This document shows, piece by piece, positions 1-10,134 of a stretch of DNA of 64,000 nt; position 1 is the stretch's first letter; the number at the start of each line of letters is the position of its first letter. The stretch is from Yersinia hibernica (GTDB taxonomy: Bacteria > Pseudomonadota > Gammaproteobacteria > Enterobacterales > Enterobacteriaceae). Position numbers and translations under genes: made by a program. Location: the NCBI RefSeq assembly GCF_004124235.1, contig NZ_CP032487.1, positions 4,216,001 through 4,280,000 of the forward strand, written 5' to 3'. Under the pieces are notes generated by a model, which was not told the origin of the DNA, searched no databases, and saw nothing but the letters and a program-made list of their open reading frames with translations.

Positions 1-14
1 TATCGCCGACAGTA

Positions 15-278
15 TTAAAAGCCGTTTAGTTTGCGATCCCGCTGCCACTCTTGTGGCGTATAGGCCTTAATGGATAAGGCATGAATACGGTTATCAGCAA
101 TATATTCCATCAAAGGTGCATATACCGCTTGCTGCTTTTTCACCCGGCTCATATCAGCAAATAACTCACCCACAGCAATCACCTGAAAGTGGCTGCCATC
201 ACCGGTAACATGCGCTTCTTGTAATGCCAATGCTTGCATCAGCACGTCTTTAATTTCGGAAGTATCCATAAGATTCAT
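15..278 (-). CDS. ibaG: BolA-family protein IbaG
   Basis: Small BolA/IbaG-like protein of up to 87 residues. The family partners with monothiol glutaredoxins in iron-sulfur cluster handling and is linked to acid stress in E. coli. Seen: the family core [15 protein letters not shown] and the C-terminal [14 protein letters not shown] with its conserved His, ending RDRKLNGF as in E. coli IbaG. The start is uncertain: ATG at 278 or the ATG four codons later. It follows the mla genes on the minus strand, and murA is expected just beyond the left edge of the window, as in E. coli. A terminator-like hairpin separates it from mlaB, so it may have its own promoter. Confidence 0.93.
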   Translation of the reverse strand: MNLMDTSEIKDVLMQALALQEAHVTGDGSHFQVIAVGELFADMSRVKKQQAVYAPLMEYIADNRIHALSIKAYTPQEWQRDRKLNGF

Positions 279-406
279 TCTATTTTAGGGGGATTATAGC
301 CATCATACTTCAACTAGCAGCGGAGTTGACCGCATCTTGAAGCCTGTTGGCTATAGTAATCAGTTGAACATATTAGTGGAATACCGCTTTCTCTGAAACT
401 AAAGAA

Positions 407-439
407 AAGCCCCTGTTTTGCTATTGCACACAGGGGCTT
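407..439 (-). terminator. Rho-independent terminator after mlaB
   Basis: A perfect 9-bp stem (AAGCCCCTG / CAGGGGCTT) around a 15-nt loop. Read on the minus strand the stem runs into TTCTTT, so it points away from the mla operon and probably ends the mlaFEDCB transcript before ibaG. Confidence 0.7.
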
Positions 440-503
440 GAAAAATTTAGTTTTTTGCCGTGGAAGAAAACGGCACAACAGGGTGCCGACTCAATACCAC
501 TGA

Positions 504-815
504 CTACGCGCTGGCAACTTCCACCGGGATGACGTCGCGCAGATTGTACAGTTCAATCAAGGTGGACAACCGATCACTGACACCGGTAATAGTGAGTGAG
601 ACGCCCTGCTTGCTGCGCAGTTCACGAAAGTGAACCAGCAGTGCCAGGCCAGATGAATCAACGCGCTGTAATTGGCTGACATCAATGCACGTCTTATCTG
701 CCAATAATACCCCGCGCTGTTGCCACAGGGGTAACAGCGTTTCACGATCTAATTCACCTTGCAGTATCAGCGTTTCGCGCTGTGACTGCCAATGCAATTC
801 ATCTGCCATAATCAC
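504..815 (-). CDS. mlaB: MlaB, STAS-domain subunit of phospholipid transporter
   Basis: Cytoplasmic STAS-domain protein that binds the ATPase MlaF and is needed for assembly or activity of the MlaFEDB inner-membrane complex, which maintains outer-membrane lipid asymmetry. Seen: 103 residues, with the STAS core [19 protein letters not shown], where the loop after VD holds the Ser/Thr position of the family. Its start overlaps the mlaC stop in an ATGA arrangement, so translation is probably coupled. The start could also be the ATG two codons later. Confidence 0.93.
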   Translation of the reverse strand: MIMADELHWQSQRETLILQGELDRETLLPLWQQRGVLLADKTCIDVSQLQRVDSSGLALLVHFRELRSKQGVSLTITGVSDRLSTLIELYNLRDVIPVEVASA

Positions 816-1438
816 TGCTTGTCTAAAGTTATCGGCTGTTTTGCGGCAATCAGCAACTGTTGGGTCAGGCCATCAACGCCCTTCTGACGTAAGATAGAAG
901 CCCACTCATTTTGCTTGGTGCTTATCATGCTAACCCCTTCGGCTATCATGTCATACGCTTGCCAGTGACCCGTTTGGCTGTTTTTGCGCCACTGGAAATC
1001 TAAACGTACCGGTGGGCGGCCATTAGGGTCGAGGATAGTCACACGAATGGCGATAATATTGGCATCACCCAGTGGCTGGTCTGGCGCTACGTCGTAAGTT
1101 TGACCATGATACAAAGCCAGCGCCTGACCATATGCCTGTTCCAAGTATTGGCTGAACGCATTGAAATATGCCTCGCGCTGCGCAGGTGTGGCGGCTTTGT
1201 AATAACTGCCTAACACCAAGGCACCGGCGTATTTAATCTGCACAAATGGCAATAACTCTTCACGTACGATAGTGCGCAAATAATCTGGATTCTGCTTAAT
1301 TTTGGCTTGTTCGGTTTTCAGGCGCGTAAATGTTCTTTGCGCCGCTTCATCCATTAAGCGGTATGGGTTGGTTTGGTCGACCGCATTTGCCAGTGGTGCC
1401 ACCACTAACAACGCGACCATAAGTAAACGTTTAAACAT
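812..1438 (-). CDS. mlaC: MlaC, periplasmic phospholipid-binding protein
   Basis: Periplasmic shuttle carrying phospholipid between the outer-membrane MlaA complex and the inner-membrane MlaFEDB complex. Seen: 208 residues; an N-terminal signal peptide ([19 protein letters not shown]) with a likely cut after ANA; the body carries the family sequence [14 protein letters not shown] and [13 protein letters not shown]. Length agrees with E. coli MlaC. It sits 12 bp after mlaD and overlaps mlaB, inside the mlaFEDCB operon. Confidence 0.95.
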   Translation of the reverse strand: MFKRLLMVALLVVAPLANAVDQTNPYRLMDEAAQRTFTRLKTEQAKIKQNPDYLRTIVREELLPFVQIKYAGALVLGSYYKAATPAQREAYFNAFSQYLEQAYGQALALYHGQTYDVAPDQPLGDANIIAIRVTILDPNGRPPVRLDFQWRKNSQTGHWQAYDMIAEGVSMISTKQNEWASILRQKGVDGLTQQLLIAAKQPITLDKQ

Positions 1439-1450
1439 TCAGATACCCTC

Positions 1451-1993
1451 TTAAGGATGTTGAGTTGCGGGCAAACTGCCATTGACTGCTGCTGGCTCAG
1501 CGGCGGGCGCATCAGAATTACCATTGCCGTCACTTTTGTACAAGAACTGGCCGATAAGATCTTCCAACACCAATGCAGATTTGGTGTCTTGAATCACGCC
1601 ACCATCTTTCAAAATACTGGTTCCCATGTCAGGGTCTTCAAAACCGACATTGAGCGCCAGGAACTGCTCACCCAACAAACCGGAAGTGCGTACTGCCAAG
1701 GAACTGGTGTCCGGGATATGGTTATAGCGCTGTTGAATATCTATCGCCACCCGTGGACTGTAGTTTTTGGTATCCAATGTGATATCAGCGATTCGCCCCA
1801 CCACCACCCCACCAATTTTGACCGGCGAATTATTTTTTAGGCCGCCAATATTGTCAAAATTTGCGTAAATCCGGTAAGTCGGCTGATTGCCGACAGATTT
1901 GATATCCGCCACTTTCAAGCAGAGGAATACCACTGCCAGAATCGCAATCAGTATAAACGCCCCTACCCAGACTTCATTTTTCTTCGTTTGCAT
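1451..1993 (-). CDS. mlaD: MlaD, MCE-domain membrane subunit
   Basis: Single-pass inner-membrane protein whose periplasmic MCE domain forms a hexameric ring channelling phospholipid to the MlaE permease. Seen: one N-terminal membrane segment (GAFILIAILAVVFLCLKVA), then the MCE signature region FDNIGGLKNNSPVKIGGVVV, LGEQFLALNVGFED, and a low-complexity Pro/Ala tail. I chose the internal ATG at 1993 (MQTKKNEVWVG) because it matches E. coli MlaD exactly. A start five codons earlier would overlap mlaE. Confidence 0.95.
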   Translation of the reverse strand: MQTKKNEVWVGAFILIAILAVVFLCLKVADIKSVGNQPTYRIYANFDNIGGLKNNSPVKIGGVVVGRIADITLDTKNYSPRVAIDIQQRYNHIPDTSSLAVRTSGLLGEQFLALNVGFEDPDMGTSILKDGGVIQDTKSALVLEDLIGQFLYKSDGNGNSDAPAAEPAAVNGSLPATQHP

Positions 1994-1997
1994 CGAC

Positions 1998-2780
1998 TCA
2001 GTTCCCAAACATCAGTGCTGTCAGCACAAAATCTAATCCCAATACCGCCAGTGACGAATGCACGACGGTACGGGTCGTTGCCCGGCTAATCCCCTCAGAT
2101 GTTGGGACCGCATCATAACCATTAAACAGCGCAATCCACGTCACGGTAATAGCAAATACCAGGCTCTTAATCAGGCAATTCAGTAAATCAGTGCGCCACT
2201 CAACGGCACTTTGCATGGCAGACCAGAAGAAACCGCTATCAATGCCTTTCCAGTCGACACCGACCACAGACCCACCCCAGATGCCGACAGCGACAAAAAT
2301 AGCGGTCAATAATGGCATACTGATAAGGCCGGCCCAGAAGCGGGGAGCAACCACCCGCCGAAGAGGGTCAATCGCCATCATTTCCAGACTGGAAATCTGT
2401 TCAGTGGCTTTCATCAAACCAATTTCTGCTGTCAGGGCAGAACCGGCACGGCCAGCAAAGAGTAACGCCGTGACCACTGGCCCTAACTCGCGCAGCAATG
2501 ATAAAGAAACCATCATCCCAAGACTGGCTTCCGCACTGTAGGTGGTGAGGATCAAAAAGCCCTGTAAACCCAAAACCATACCGATAAACAGACCGGAAAC
2601 CACGATAATCAGTAAGGATTGCACCCCAACGCTATACAGCTGTTTGACCAATAATGGCCACTGTTTTCGCGGTTCAGGCCGGCCAACCAGCGCATTAAAC
2701 AGCATTAAACCTGCGCGACCAAAGGATGCACAGACATTGATTCCCCTGCGACCCAAAGACGCTAACGCCCGTACTAACAT
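1998..2780 (-). CDS. mlaE: MlaE, phospholipid ABC transporter permease
   Basis: Integral inner-membrane permease of the Mla phospholipid transporter. Seen: 260 residues, several hydrophobic segments, and the family hallmark [20 protein letters not shown] followed by [22 protein letters not shown], nearly identical to E. coli MlaE over its whole length. It starts 10 bp after mlaF and ends 4 bp before the chosen mlaD start. Confidence 0.95.
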   Translation of the reverse strand: MLVRALASLGRRGINVCASFGRAGLMLFNALVGRPEPRKQWPLLVKQLYSVGVQSLLIIVVSGLFIGMVLGLQGFLILTTYSAEASLGMMVSLSLLRELGPVVTALLFAGRAGSALTAEIGLMKATEQISSLEMMAIDPLRRVVAPRFWAGLISMPLLTAIFVAVGIWGGSVVGVDWKGIDSGFFWSAMQSAVEWRTDLLNCLIKSLVFAITVTWIALFNGYDAVPTSEGISRATTRTVVHSSLAVLGLDFVLTALMFGN

Positions 2781-2790
2781 GAAGACTCCA

Positions 2791-3600
2791 TCACTTTGCG
2801 CCTAACAATTCAGTTTTATAATCCCCGGCCGGGAAACGGAAAGGCACCGGCCCGTCGGCAATACCATCGAGGAACTGGCGTACCCGCATATCATCGTTGG
2901 CTTGTAGTTGTTCAGGTGTTCCTTCAGCAATCACATGCTGATCAGCCACAATATAAGCATAGTCAGCGATACTCAGCACTTCTGGCACATCATGGGAGAC
3001 CACCACACAAGTGACACCCAATGCATGATTCAGCTCATCTATCAGTTTTACCAGTACGCCCATGGTGATAGGGTCCTGCCCGACAAAAGGTTCATCAAAC
3101 ATGATCAATTCGGGATCAAGGGCAATAGCCCGCGCCAGTGCTGCACGCCGTGCCATCCCCCCCGAAAGCTCGGCGGGCATTAAATTTGCCGCGCCACGCA
3201 ACCCCACGGCCTCTAACTTCATCATCACCGTGCTATGTAACAGCTCTTCTGGTAAATGGCTATGTTCACGTAATGGGAAAGCCACATTCTCAAATACAGT
3301 CAAATCGGTGAAAAGCGCGCCGGATTGAAACAACATGCTCATTTTCTTGCGCACATCATACAAACGCTGACGAGAAAGCGCCGGAATATTATCACCATCA
3401 AACCAAATTTCCCCGGCATCTGGCGCAAGTTGCCCGCCAATCAAACGCAGCAGAGTGGTTTTACCAATCCCTGAAGGCCCCATAATCGCAGTGACTTTGC
3501 CGCGCGGAACCGTCATGTTGATATCGGCGAATATTGGCCGCTCACCACGGGTAAAACTCATCCCGCGGATCTCTATCAAATTCGACGCCAGTTGGTTCAT
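2791..3600 (-). CDS. mlaF: MlaF, phospholipid ABC transporter ATPase
   Basis: ATPase of the Mla transporter. Seen: Walker [13 protein letters not shown] signature [11 protein letters not shown], Walker [14 protein letters not shown] and the H-loop VVSHDVPE, all intact; the C-terminal extension [17 protein letters not shown], used for MlaB contact and dimerisation in E. coli, is present. The ATG at 3600 is preferred over the one at 3606 because the AAGGGA ribosome site is about nine bases from 3600 and only three from 3606. First gene of the minus-strand mlaFEDCB operon, divergent from yrbG. Confidence 0.95.
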   Translation of the reverse strand: MNQLASNLIEIRGMSFTRGERPIFADINMTVPRGKVTAIMGPSGIGKTTLLRLIGGQLAPDAGEIWFDGDNIPALSRQRLYDVRKKMSMLFQSGALFTDLTVFENVAFPLREHSHLPEELLHSTVMMKLEAVGLRGAANLMPAELSGGMARRAALARAIALDPELIMFDEPFVGQDPITMGVLVKLIDELNHALGVTCVVVSHDVPEVLSIADYAYIVADQHVIAEGTPEQLQANDDMRVRQFLDGIADGPVPFRFPAGDYKTELLGAK

Positions 3601-3894
3601 TATCATTCGTCCCTTAGGCCTTTTAGACTCATTTACCCACCAATGCTACAGCAAATAGCGGCAACGAGCGCAATTGGGCAGTATTCTGGCAACTTATTAA
3701 CACTTTTTCGTAGCCAAAGTTGCCATACGTTTTACTTTTCTGGCACTGACAGTCAAAATTAGGATGTCACCAAAAAGAGCGTAATGTGTTTTTAGTGATG
3801 TTTACCCGCGAGCTATCTGTTCTGTGCCGGCTATCAGTGACCGACAGCGAGTTTGTGCCAACGGATCGGGATTATACCTAATAAAGGACTCTGC

Positions 3895-4869
3895 ATGTTT
3901 CTGGCGATAACACTATTAATCATTGGTTTGGTGCTACTGGTGTACGGCGCCGATCGATTAGTTTATGGCGCTGCCGTGTTATCGCGTTCTTTCGGAATCC
4001 CGCCACTGATTATTGGGATGACGATTGTCGGCATTGGCACTTCGCTACCGGAACTCATTGTATCAGTCACGGCGGCATTGAATAACCAAACAGATATGGC
4101 GGTCGGGAATGTGCTGGGCTCTAACATTACCAATCTATTACTGATTGTTGGTGGTGCCGCCCTGATACGCCCCCTGACCGTGCGCTCAGAAATTTTACGC
4201 CGCGAATTACCCTTGATGTTGCTCGTGACCGTATTATGCGGCTTTTTGCTGGCAGATAACCATCTGAGCCGAGCGGATGGCGTTATTTTACTCTTGGCGG
4301 CGGCCGCTTTTATTATTCTGATGCTAAAAATTGCCCGCCTGGCTCACGCGCAAGGAAATGATATTCTTACCCGCGAGCAATTGGCAGAGTTACCGCAAGA
4401 CAGCAACAATACCGTCGCATTATTGTGGCTGGTGCTGGCATTTATTATTTTGCCGCTGTCAGCCAAAATGATTATCGACAATGCCACAGTCATTGCCAGA
4501 GTCGCAGGGGTCAGTGAACTGGTTATCGGGCTGACGGTCATCGCCATTGGCACCAGTTTACCTGAATTGGCCACATTCATCGCCGGGGCTTTAAAAGGTG
4601 AAGATGATATGGCGGTCGGTAATATTATCGGCTCAAACATTTTTAATATTGTTATTGTGTTAGGTGTCCCCGCATTGCTGTCCCCGGGGGATATCAACCC
4701 CGAGGCTTTCCAACGAGATTACTGGGTAATGCTCGGTGTCAGTATAATATTCACGGTGCTGTGTCTGGGGCGTAAACATCGAATCGGCCATATGGCGGGC
4801 GCTCTGTTATTATGTGGGTTTATCGCGTATCTCGCGGTGCTATTTTGGCTGCCCTTAACTGCGGCCTAA
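3895..4869 (+). CDS. yrbG: YrbG, Ca2+/Na+ (cation/H+) antiporter family protein
   Basis: Inner-membrane antiporter of the CaCA superfamily. Seen: about ten hydrophobic segments in two inverted halves, each with the alpha-repeat motifs (GIGTSLPELIVS with NVLGSNITN in the first half, AIGTSLPELATF with NIIGSNIFN in the second), which carry the ion-binding Glu residues. Physiological substrate is not settled in E. coli. The ATG at 3895 follows an AAAGGA ribosome site; an upstream in-frame start at 3853 has no such support. It lies 36 bp before kdsD and may be co-transcribed with the LPS genes. Confidence 0.92.
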   Translation: MFLAITLLIIGLVLLVYGADRLVYGAAVLSRSFGIPPLIIGMTIVGIGTSLPELIVSVTAALNNQTDMAVGNVLGSNITNLLLIVGGAALIRPLTVRSEILRRELPLMLLVTVLCGFLLADNHLSRADGVILLLAAAAFIILMLKIARLAHAQGNDILTREQLAELPQDSNNTVALLWLVLAFIILPLSAKMIIDNATVIARVAGVSELVIGLTVIAIGTSLPELATFIAGALKGEDDMAVGNIIGSNIFNIVIVLGVPALLSPGDINPEAFQRDYWVMLGVSIIFTVLCLGRKHRIGHMAGALLLCGFIAYLAVLFWLPLTAA

Positions 4870-4905
4870 CCCATGTTGCCTACCAACATTGAGCGGGAAC
4901 CAAGT

Positions 4906-5910
4906 ATGTTTTCTTCTGATTTACAGCCACATGTGGATTTACAACCCAGAGTTGATTTCCAGCAGGCCGGTAAACAAGTGCTACAAATTGAGCGCGATGG
5001 GCTGGCACAGCTCGACCAATATATTAATGACGATTTTACCAAAGCCTGTGAAGCCATATTTAACTGCCACGGCAAAGTTGTCATTATGGGAATGGGTAAA
5101 TCTGGCCATATTGGGTGCAAAATTGCCGCCACCTTTGCCAGCACCGGCACGCCGTCATTTTTTGTCCACCCCGGCGAGGCCAGCCATGGTGATCTGGGTA
5201 TGATCACACCGCAAGATATCGTGCTCGCCATCTCCAACTCAGGGGAATCTAACGAAATTCTTGCCTTGATCCCTGTTCTTAAGCGTCAGAAAATTCAGCT
5301 TATTTGTATGAGTAGCAACCCAGAAAGTACCATGGGCAAAGCGGCTGATATTCACTTGTGCATCAAAGTGCCGCAAGAAGCCTGTCCCCTGGGATTGGCC
5401 CCCACCACCAGCACCACCGCCACATTAGTGATGGGCGATGCCCTCGCCGTTGCCCTGCTACAGGCACGGGGCTTCACTCCGGAAGATTTTGCTCTTTCCC
5501 ATCCGGGCGGCGCACTGGGGCGCAAGTTATTGTTGCGAATAAGCGATATTATGCACACCGGTGCCGACATTCCTCACGTCAGCCCTGATGCCACATTACG
5601 CGATGCATTACTGGAGATTACTCGGAAAAATCTGGGTTTAACCGTAATCTGTGACGACTTAATGATGATTAAAGGTATCTTTACCGACGGTGACTTGCGC
5701 CGGGTATTCGATATGGGCATCGACTTGAATAACGCGAAAATCGCCGATGTGATGACCAGCGGCGGGATACGGGTTCGTCCAACCATGTTGGCGGTGGATG
5801 CCCTCAACCTAATGGAATCACGTCATATTACCGCGGTGTTAGTCGCCGATGGTGACCAATTGCTGGGTGTGGTACATATGCACGATATGCTGAGAGCTGG
5901 CGTGGTTTAA
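4906..5910 (+). CDS. kdsD: D-arabinose 5-phosphate isomerase KdsD
   Basis: Converts ribulose 5-phosphate to arabinose 5-phosphate, the first committed step to Kdo in lipopolysaccharide. Seen: N-terminal SIS domain with MGKSGHIG and ISNSGESNEI, the junction SHPGGALGRKLL, then two CBS repeats ending MHDMLRAGVV. The chosen start at 4906 (MFSSDLQ) gives 334 residues. A short N-terminal repeat (LQPHVDLQPRVDFQQ) makes the N terminus slightly longer than the 328 residues of E. coli KdsD. Followed after 13 bp by kdsC of the same pathway. Confidence 0.95.
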   Translation: MFSSDLQPHVDLQPRVDFQQAGKQVLQIERDGLAQLDQYINDDFTKACEAIFNCHGKVVIMGMGKSGHIGCKIAATFASTGTPSFFVHPGEASHGDLGMITPQDIVLAISNSGESNEILALIPVLKRQKIQLICMSSNPESTMGKAADIHLCIKVPQEACPLGLAPTTSTTATLVMGDALAVALLQARGFTPEDFALSHPGGALGRKLLLRISDIMHTGADIPHVSPDATLRDALLEITRKNLGLTVICDDLMMIKGIFTDGDLRRVFDMGIDLNNAKIADVMTSGGIRVRPTMLAVDALNLMESRHITAVLVADGDQLLGVVHMHDMLRAGVV

Positions 5911-5923
5911 TTAAGGGCAAAAT

Positions 5924-6487
5924 ATGAGCAATACCGTCTATCTGGATACATGTTATGGGCCCGTGGCTAGCAGCGTCATACAGCGGGCGGCCAATATTCG
6001 CTTAGTGATTTGTGATGTTGACGGCGTCATGTCTGATGGCCTGATTTACATGGGTAATCAAGGCGAAGAGCTGAAAGCTTTCAATGTGCGGGATGGCTAT
6101 GGTATCCGCTGCCTGATAACCTCTGGGATTGAAGTGGCTATTATTACCGGCCGCTGCGCCAAATTAATGGAAGACCGCGCCAACACCTTAGGCATTACCC
6201 ACCTTTATCAAGGGCAATCTGATAAGCTGCTCGCCTATAACGAGCTATTAGTCGCCTTAGAGTGCCAACCTGAGCAAGTGGCTTATATTGGTGATGACTT
6301 GATTGACTGGCCGGTGATGGCGCAAGTTGGCTTATCTGTCGCCGTGGCGGATGCCCACCCATTACTTATCCCCAAAGCGCACTATGTTACGCACATCAAT
6401 GGCGGGCGCGGTGCGGTACGCGAGCTATGTGATTTGATATTATTGGCCCAAGGTAAACTCGAGGGTGCCAAAGGATTGTCGATATGA
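5924..6487 (+). CDS. kdsC: Kdo 8-phosphate phosphatase KdsC
   Basis: HAD-superfamily phosphatase that removes phosphate from Kdo 8-phosphate to give Kdo. Seen: 187 residues; motif I VICDVDGVMSDG with both catalytic Asp residues, motif II ITGR, and motif IV GDDLIDWPVM. There is no cap domain, as expected for the tetrameric C0 HAD class. The stop overlaps the lptC start (ATGA), indicating translational coupling in the kdsD-kdsC-lptC-lptA-lptB run. Confidence 0.95.
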   Translation: MSNTVYLDTCYGPVASSVIQRAANIRLVICDVDGVMSDGLIYMGNQGEELKAFNVRDGYGIRCLITSGIEVAIITGRCAKLMEDRANTLGITHLYQGQSDKLLAYNELLVALECQPEQVAYIGDDLIDWPVMAQVGLSVAVADAHPLLIPKAHYVTHINGGRGAVRELCDLILLAQGKLEGAKGLSI

Positions 6488-7047
6488 GTAAAACAAGACT
6501 ATGGATAACAATATCCTTAGCACTGATTGCTTTAGCCTTGATTGGCTGGAATTTTTCCGGTTTTAATCAAAAGGATACACAAATTGTGGCCGATGATAAT
6601 GAACCCTCATCGCAAAGCCAACATACTGTGACGGTGGTTTTTAATCCGGTCGGGCAACTGAATTATAAACTGGTGGCGGAAGAGGTTCAGAACTTCAACA
6701 CACAAGAGCTGACCTGGTTTACCCGGCCGGTGATGACCATGTTTGATGAAAATGCGGTCGCCACTTGGACAGTACGTGCAGATCGCGCCAAGTTGACCGA
6801 TGATAAGATGCTTTATTTGTATGGTCACGTGGAGGTTGATAGCTTAACCCCAGACGCCCAGTTACAAAAAATTAAAACTGATAACGCCCAGGTTAATTTG
6901 ATCACTCAGGATGTATCCTCAGACGATGAAGTTACCCTCTTTGGTATTGGATTTACATCTAACGGCATGAAAATGCGTGGTAACTTGCGGGATAAAACCG
7001 CCGAGCTGATTGAAAAGGTTAAAACCTCTTATGAAATCCAAAAATAA
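6484..7047 (+). CDS. lptC: LptC, LPS export bitopic membrane protein
   Basis: Inner-membrane component of the Lpt bridge; accepts LPS from LptB2FG and passes it to LptA. Seen: 187 residues, one N-terminal membrane anchor (LWITISLALIALALIGW), then a periplasmic beta-jellyroll-type domain ending with the conserved region TLFGIGFTSNGMKMRGNLRD. Overlaps kdsC by 4 bp and lptA by 17 bp. Confidence 0.95.
   Translation: MSKTRLWITISLALIALALIGWNFSGFNQKDTQIVADDNEPSSQSQHTVTVVFNPVGQLNYKLVAEEVQNFNTQELTWFTRPVMTMFDENAVATWTVRADRAKLTDDKMLYLYGHVEVDSLTPDAQLQKIKTDNAQVNLITQDVSSDDEVTLFGIGFTSNGMKMRGNLRDKTAELIEKVKTSYEIQK
6980..7009 (+). promoter_or_regulatory. Possible sigma-E promoter for lptAB
   Basis: Inside the end of lptC, GTAACTT (6 of 7 to the sigma-E -35 GGAACTT) is followed 16 bp later by GAGCTGA, a loose -10. 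E. coli is known to have a sigma-E promoter at about this place driving lptAB. The -10 match is weak, so this is a positional inference. Confidence 0.35.
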
Positions 7048-7576
7048 AATTCGTCATTTTTTGCTTGCCAGCTCACTTTTAGCCGCAAGCCTGCCTGCAT
7101 TGGCTTTAACCGGCGATTCAGACCAACCCGTTCTGGTCGACTCGGTCAAACAAGCGTTAGATATGGCAGCGAATACCGTCACATTTACTGATAATGTGAT
7201 TATCAAGCAAGGCACCATTGAGATTAAGGCTGATAAAGTCGTGGTGACTCGTCCGGGCGGTGATCAAAACAAAATGGTCATCGAAGGTTTTGGTAATCCG
7301 GTGACTTTCTATCAGATGCAAGACAGCGGCAAACCGGTCAAAGGCCACGCGCAGAAACTGCGTTACGAGGTTGCTAATGACTTAGTCATATTGACCGGAA
7401 ACGCCTATCTGGAACAGCTTGATAGCAATATCAAAGGTGATCGCATCACTTATCTGGTGAAAAAACAGCAGATGGAAGCCTTTAGTAACAAAGGCAATCG
7501 CGTCACTACCGTGCTATTACCGTCCCAATTACAAGATAAAGGGCCAGCAGCGTCAGGCCAAAAGAAGAGTAAGTAA
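7031..7576 (+). CDS. lptA: LptA, periplasmic LPS bridge protein
   Basis: Periplasmic OstA-like protein that polymerises into the bridge carrying LPS to the outer membrane. Seen: the ATG at 7031 gives MKSKNKIRHFLLASSLLAAS, a signal peptide with a likely cut after PALA, then the OstA domain (TFTDNVIIKQGTIEIKADKV, KAHAQKLRYE-like strand region) and a Lys-rich tail. An in-frame start at 7010 would only extend into lptC and spoil the signal peptide. Overlaps lptC by 17 bp and precedes lptB by 6 bp. Confidence 0.94.
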   Translation: MKSKNKIRHFLLASSLLAASLPALALTGDSDQPVLVDSVKQALDMAANTVTFTDNVIIKQGTIEIKADKVVVTRPGGDQNKMVIEGFGNPVTFYQMQDSGKPVKGHAQKLRYEVANDLVILTGNAYLEQLDSNIKGDRITYLVKKQQMEAFSNKGNRVTTVLLPSQLQDKGPAASGQKKSK

Positions 7577-7582
7577 TCATTT

Positions 7583-8308
7583 ATGGCAACATTAATCGCA
7601 GAAAAACTGGCTAAGGCGTACAAAGGCCGTAAAGTGGTCGAAGACGTTAGCCTGACAGTCAAGTCCGGTGAGATTGTCGGCCTGCTTGGGCCGAATGGTG
7701 CAGGTAAAACCACCACTTTTTATATGGTCGTCGGCATTGTCCAGCGTGACGCCGGGCGTATTGTGATTGATGATGAAGATATCAGCCTCTTGCCACTGCA
7801 TGAACGCGCCCTGCGCGGGATTGGCTATTTACCCCAAGAAGCCTCCATCTTCCGCCGCCTGAGTGTCTTTAACAATCTGATGGCGGTGCTGGAAATCCGT
7901 AAAGATCTCTCATCCGAGCAACGCCAAGAGCGGGCCGATGAGTTAATGGAAGAGTTCCATATTACTCATTTACGTGACAGTCTAGGGCAATCACTTTCTG
8001 GTGGTGAACGCCGCCGGGTTGAAATTGCCCGTGCACTGGCCGCGAATCCTAAGTTTATTCTGCTGGATGAGCCCTTTGCCGGTGTTGACCCAATTTCAGT
8101 TATTGATATCAAAAAAATTATTGAGCATCTGCGCGACAGTGGTCTGGGTGTATTGATTACCGACCATAACGTCCGTGAGACACTAGACGTTTGTGAGCGG
8201 GCTTATATTGTAAGCCAAGGGCATTTAATCGCTCACGGCACACCACAGGAAATTTTGGCTGACGAACAAGTTAAACGTGTTTATCTGGGTGAAGAGTTCC
8301 GTCTCTAA
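7583..8308 (+). CDS. lptB: LptB, LPS export ABC transporter ATPase
   Basis: Cytoplasmic ATPase powering LPS extraction by LptB2FG. Seen: 241 residues; Walker [11 protein letters not shown]-loop [13 protein letters not shown], signature [11 protein letters not shown], Walker [15 protein letters not shown]-loop ITDHNVRE. Residue-level agreement with E. coli LptB is very high. It is the last gene of the kdsDC-lptCAB run, 53 bp before rpoN. Confidence 0.96.
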   Translation: MATLIAEKLAKAYKGRKVVEDVSLTVKSGEIVGLLGPNGAGKTTTFYMVVGIVQRDAGRIVIDDEDISLLPLHERALRGIGYLPQEASIFRRLSVFNNLMAVLEIRKDLSSEQRQERADELMEEFHITHLRDSLGQSLSGGERRRVEIARALAANPKFILLDEPFAGVDPISVIDIKKIIEHLRDSGLGVLITDHNVRETLDVCERAYIVSQGHLIAHGTPQEILADEQVKRVYLGEEFRL

Positions 8309-8361
8309 TCTTCACTCGACAGCCCGTTTCGTCATCCATTAAGGAAAATTGATAACGTATT

Positions 8362-9795
8362 ATGAAGCAAGGTTTGCAACTCAAGTTTAGCCAACAACTG
8401 GCCATGACTCCGCAGCTACAGCAGGCGATTCGCCTGTTGCAGCTTTCTACGCTAGAACTCCAGCAGGAGATTCAGTTAGCGCTGGAGAGCAACCCGCTGC
8501 TAGAGCAAACTGATCTTCATGAAGAGATAGAGGCCAAAAAAACGGTCGACAGTGAATCGCTCGACACTCGCGAAGCACTGGAACAAAAAGATATGCCGGA
8601 AGAGTTGCCGCTCGATGCCACCTGGGATGAAATTTACACCGCCGGTACGCCATCGGGCATGCGCAATGATTACAGTGACGATGAGCTGCCGGTCTATCAG
8701 GGGGAAACCACCCAAACACTGCAAGATTATCTGATGTGGCAAGTGGACTTAACACCCTTTTCCGAAACCGATGCCGCGATTGCGACCTCCATCGTCGATG
8801 CTGTTGATGAAACTGGCTATCTTACTGTGCCGCTAGAAGACATTCTGGAAAGCATGGGCGATGAAAACATCGCACTGGACGAAGTTGAAGCCGTACTCAA
8901 ACGAATTCAACACTTTGATCCTATTGGTGTTGCTGCTCGCAATTTGCGCGAATGTTTATTGGTGCAGCTGTCGCAATATGCTAAAGATACCCCCTATCTT
9001 GCCGAAGCACGTTTGGTTATTAGTGATTATCTGGATTTGCTAGGCAACCATGATTTCCGCACGATGATCCGTTTAAGTCGGCTAAAAGAAGATACACTTA
9101 AAGAAGCCATTGCTCTGATTCAGTCACTCGACCCACGCCCTGGTCAATCTATTAATATCGGGGAGTCTGAGTACGTCATTCCCGATGTTTTGGTTCGTAA
9201 AGACAAAGGGCACTGGACGGTCGAGCTGAATGCCGATAGCATTCCGCGCCTGAAAATTAATCAGCAATATGCAGCAATGGGAAACACTACCCGCAATGAT
9301 AGCGATGGGCAGTTTATCCGCAGTAATCTACAAGAAGCAAAATGGTTGATAAAAAGCCTTGAGAGCCGCAATGAAACGCTGCTGAAAGTGGCACGTTGCA
9401 TTGTCGAGCAGCAAGTGGCCTTTTTTGAGAATGGGCCTGAATTTATGAAACCCATGGTGCTGGCAGATATCGCCCAAGCCGTGGATATGCATGAATCGAC
9501 AATTTCCCGTGTGACCACGCAGAAATTCCTGCACAGTCCTCGGGGCATTTTCGAGCTGAAATATTTCTTCTCCAGTCACGTCAATACAGATAGCGGGGGT
9601 GAAGCTTCTTCTACTGCCATCCGTGCACTGGTGAAAAAATTGGTTGCGGCAGAAAACCCTGCCAAACCCCTTAGCGACAGTAAGCTGACCACACTATTAT
9701 GTGAACAAGGCATTATGGTGGCACGGCGTACCGTCGCGAAGTACCGAGAGTCGTTATCCATCCCGCCGTCAAATCAACGTAAACAGTTGGTTTGA
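8362..9795 (+). CDS. rpoN: RNA polymerase sigma-54 factor
   Basis: Alternative sigma factor recognising -24/-12 promoters and requiring AAA+ activators such as NtrC. Seen: 477 residues; Gln/Leu-rich region I ([20 protein letters not shown]), an acidic region II (about residues 50-110), core-binding region, helix-turn-helix, and the RpoN box [17 protein letters not shown] near the C terminus. Followed by hpf, ptsN, rapZ and ptsO in the usual order. A good sigma-54 promoter match lies about 5 kb downstream in this window, ahead of the Anbu operon. Confidence 0.97.
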   Translation: MKQGLQLKFSQQLAMTPQLQQAIRLLQLSTLELQQEIQLALESNPLLEQTDLHEEIEAKKTVDSESLDTREALEQKDMPEELPLDATWDEIYTAGTPSGMRNDYSDDELPVYQGETTQTLQDYLMWQVDLTPFSETDAAIATSIVDAVDETGYLTVPLEDILESMGDENIALDEVEAVLKRIQHFDPIGVAARNLRECLLVQLSQYAKDTPYLAEARLVISDYLDLLGNHDFRTMIRLSRLKEDTLKEAIALIQSLDPRPGQSINIGESEYVIPDVLVRKDKGHWTVELNADSIPRLKINQQYAAMGNTTRNDSDGQFIRSNLQEAKWLIKSLESRNETLLKVARCIVEQQVAFFENGPEFMKPMVLADIAQAVDMHESTISRVTTQKFLHSPRGIFELKYFFSSHVNTDSGGEASSTAIRALVKKLVAAENPAKPLSDSKLTTLLCEQGIMVARRTVAKYRESLSIPPSNQRKQLV

Positions 9796-9818
9796 CCTGA
9801 ACTGAGAAGGAAGACACT

Positions 9819-10106
9819 ATGCAGCTCAATATTACCGGACATCATGTCGAAATAACCGAAGCATTACGCGAGTTTGTAACCACTAAATTTGCCAAACTTG
9901 AGCAATACTTTGATCGAATTAACCAGGTGTATGTGGTTTTAAGTGTCGAAAAAGTAAAACAAATTGCAGAAGCGACGGTACATGTGAATGGGGGGGAGTT
10001 GCATGCAAGCTCAGAGCAGGAGGATATGTACGCCGCCATTGATATTTTGGTTGATAAACTGGCGCGCCAGTTGAACAAGCATAAAGATAAATTGAAGCAA
10101 CATTAA
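9819..10106 (+). CDS. hpf: Ribosome hibernation promoting factor (short form)
   Basis: Binds the 30S decoding region and promotes 100S ribosome dimers in stationary phase. Seen: 95 residues, the short gamma-proteobacterial form without the C-terminal dimerisation domain; family sequence MQLNITGHHVEITEALREFV at the N terminus and a basic C terminus (LARQLNKHKDKLKQH). Good AGAAGGAAG ribosome site just before the ATG. A perfect stem-loop follows the gene before ptsN. Confidence 0.95.
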   Translation: MQLNITGHHVEITEALREFVTTKFAKLEQYFDRINQVYVVLSVEKVKQIAEATVHVNGGELHASSEQEDMYAAIDILVDKLARQLNKHKDKLKQH

Positions 10107-10134
10107 CCGATAAAGGTTCTACACTCGCTACATA

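Noticed and set aside
3743..3760. TGGCACTGACAG, a sigma-54-like -24 element before yrbG
   Set aside because: No GC dinucleotide 10 bp after the GG, so the invariant spacing fails.
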